Shown: piece by piece, positions 61,971 to 64,000 of the stretch
Position numbering within the stretch: the stretch's first letter is position 1
Layout: each line of letters starts with the position of its first letter
Assembly (NCBI RefSeq): GCF_003286085.1
Contig: NW_020825420.1
Span: 124,001 to 188,000, forward strand
From: Drosophila persimilis
Lineage: Eukaryota > Arthropoda > Insecta > Diptera > Drosophilidae
Direction of reading: 5' to 3'
Length of the DNA: 64,000 nt
Notes under the pieces: model-generated
Seen by the model: only the letters and a program-made list of their open reading frames with translations
Database searches by the model: none
Told to the model about the DNA's origin: nothing
Made by a program: the position numbers and the translations under genes

Positions 61971-63898
61971 GCCTTCCAGTCGCACTGAACACCGAGTGGC
62001 AGGAAATATGCACCAGTTTTGGTCAGATTCGTCGACTTGAATTTCCTCGGCGGGTACTCGTTCCAGACTCTACGCTGGAAATTCACGGATTTTGCGATGC
62101 CAGCATCGATGCTTATGGTGCATGCATTTATGTGGTGTCTAAGGGTCAGCATTCCAGCAGTCACTTACTTTGTGTCAAATCTCGTGTGGCTCCTTTGACG
62201 ACACTTACAGTACCAAAGTTGGAGCTTTGTGGAGCGGAATTGCTGGCTAGGCTCATATCTGAGGTAGCTGGAATGAATGTATTCAAGGGAAGGTGTTACT
62301 GTTGGTGTGATTCTGCCGTTGCGCTCTCTTGGATTCGGGACGAGCCGTCAAGATTTAATATTTTTGTTGCAAATAAAGTGTCAACGATTCAGGAAATGAC
62401 CGAAAAAATGGAATGGCGATATGTTCCCACAGCTTTAAACCCAGCCGACATTCTGTCTCAAGGGGCTCATCCGACTGAGCTGAATGAGTCACCTCTTTGG
62501 GCTCATGGTCCTCCATTTCTATGCGGCTCCTCAGATGACTGGCCACGAACTGTGCTACCTGATAAGCCAGCCCTTGAACTTCGTCGGAAGACTCTTCTGG
62601 TCAAATCGCCCCACATGGACATTATTGCTGATTCCAAGTATGCGAATTCATTTGCTTCTTTGCAACGCGTTTTCGGATACATTCACAAGTTTTGCAACCG
62701 AATTCGGCGCCCCGGACTCACTGTCTCAGACATTGAACATGGAACCCAGGTATTGCTACGACTAGTCCAGCGTACTCAGCTATGGGAGGACATGAAGTCA
62801 CTGCGGGCAAGGGAAGCAGTCTCCTCATCGAGCTCAATCGCATCGTTATCGCCATTCATGGATCAGTTTGGACTTCTCAGGGTAAATGGTCGACTGAAAA
62901 ACTCTTCGTTGGATTTTGATGGCCGTCATCCAATCATCTTGCCCAGCAGCCATCCACTGACTCTTGCAATAATCTCCCATCTTCATGAGCGGAATCTGCA
63001 CGCTGGTCCTCGAGCTTTGCTTGGACTAAATCGATCCCAATATTGGCCTATTGGGGGGAGGAAGACGGTAAACAAGGCATTAAACAAGTTCGTAAGATGC
63101 TTTCGACTGAAGCCCAGGGTATTGGAGCATATTATGGCGGATCTTCCAAAGGAGCGGCTCGATGGTTCTCATGCCTTTGAGATCACAGGCGTGGACTTCT
63201 GTGGGCCGATTTTCTACAAACCGGAGGCACGCAACAAGGCTCCAATCAAGTGCTACGTCTGCGTCTTCAGTTGTTTCGCTACCAAGGCTGTTCATCTGGA
63301 GCTTATAAAGGACTTATCCACAGTTGCTTTTCTACATCGACTAAAGCGCTTCATATGTACCAGACGAAAGCCGCGGCAAATTTGGTCAGACAACGCAACC
63401 AATTTTGTCGGCGCTAAGAATGAGCTGATGGAATTAAAGCGCCTGGTCCTCAGCGATGACCATCAGAAGGCGCTGCTGGATTTTTGCTTGGTCGAGGCTA
63501 TATACTGGCATTTCATTCCTCCGCGCTCCCCTCATTTTGGTGGTCATTGGGAGGCTGCAGTAAAGACGGCCATGTACCACTCACAGCGGACGCTGTGAGG
63601 ATTAATGTGAGGAATGTGAGGAATGAGGAGTACATAACGTCACTGCAGCAGCGCTCAAAGTGGCGCACTGCGAAGCCTAGTTTAGCTGTCGCAGATTTTG
63701 TTCTTGTCAAGGATGAGAATCTTCCTCCCATGAAGTAGCCACTGGCGAGAGTGGTCGAGCTTTTGCCTGGACGAGATGGCGTTTCCCGAGTTGCTGTACT
63801 GAAGACGTCATCTGGAATCACCAAGCGCGCCGTCAACAAGCTGTGCCTGCTGCCCCTTAAAGATGCTGTTGAAAGTCAGGCTTCCAACGGGGGGAGTA
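61971..63898 (+). pseudogene. BEL/Pao pol copy M, RNase H and integrase, near-identical to L
   Basis: From GCCTTCCAGTCGC it follows copy L, first 50728-50818 and then 58949 onward at a constant offset of 3120 bases. Two differences were noticed (59018/62138 and 59256/62376). It shares the broken end of integrase (stop at 63598) and the Cys-to-Phe change, and has the target of B undisturbed. Confidence 0.9.
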
Positions 63899-64000
63899 TG
63901 TCGGGGCAAGCAGCTTAAATATTTTAAATTATTGCCAGTGGTGCGGCCCAAAGGAAATGCATTTTGGTGTTGTCGTTTCCAATGCCCCCACTGCAAAGAT
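63899..64000 (+). repeat. 3' LTR of copy M, cut by the window end
   Basis: TGTCGGGGCAAGC..., identical to the start of the LTR of L as far as it is visible. Confidence 0.9.

Overview
This is Drosophila-type heterochromatin: 64 kb of transposable elements inserted into one another, with no recognisable single-copy host gene. The organism is inferred from five DINE-1/INE-1 (Helentron-derived) copies carrying the fly-specific TATACCCGATACT / AGTATCGGGTATA subterminal repeats, a CTCGTTT end and CCGT/CTGT-rich tract, together with 412-like, errantivirus, BEL/Pao and LOA-clade elements. The species is not resolved; LOA-clade LINEs and many DINE-1 copies would fit an obscura-group fly.

Layout. 1-534 BEL/Pao remnant. 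535-8735 412-like LTR element A (minus), carrying DINE-1 copy 1. 8736 to about 15.78 kb errantivirus E (minus) with gag, pol and env. 15.79-17.1 kb orphan LINE ORF1 with a PHD-type finger (minus). 17.1-27.1 kb gypsy-type pol F (plus), split by a full-length but broken LOA-clade LINE G (18237-23436) and by an unclassified element H1. 27.36-28.46 kb and 32.02-33.19 kb are direct copies of one segment and bracket a 5' portion of another gypsy element, I (28465-31.4 kb), and an inverted H2. 33085-48521 is DINE-1 copy 2 split by BEL/Pao element C (33515-48346, plus), whose 5' LTR is itself split by BEL/Pao element D (33638-42159, minus). Then follow DINE-1 copy 3, a rearranged 412-like leader K, and BEL/Pao copy L split by the complete 412-like element B (50819-58944). 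The end holds DINE-1 copy 4 (inverted) and BEL/Pao copy M, almost identical to L.

Several insertions can be proved from the sequence itself. B has 479-bp LTRs, an AGAC target duplication and an empty site in copy M. D has 367-bp LTRs that read identical, a CCCGC duplication and an empty site in the 3' LTR of C. C has 402-bp LTRs that read identical and a GCCAG duplication. Insertion order in the C region is therefore DINE-1 copy 2, then C, then D.

The most interesting object is in D. Downstream of integrase, where env would lie in an errantivirus, there is an intact 315-codon ORF with zinc knuckles and a retropepsin-like domain. It is preceded by a textbook branch point, pyrimidine tract and AG acceptor. 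A strong GTGAGT donor lies 14 codons into gag, and the two sites join in the same reading phase. This predicts a spliced subgenomic product not expected for BEL/Pao elements. Secondary points are three small leader ORFs in the 412-like elements (one basic, one short membrane protein with an N-myristoylation-type start, one conserved), a 63-bp coding repeat in errantivirus pol, a SAP-like motif in the Gag of I, and a DINE-1/412-leader junction shared by two loci.
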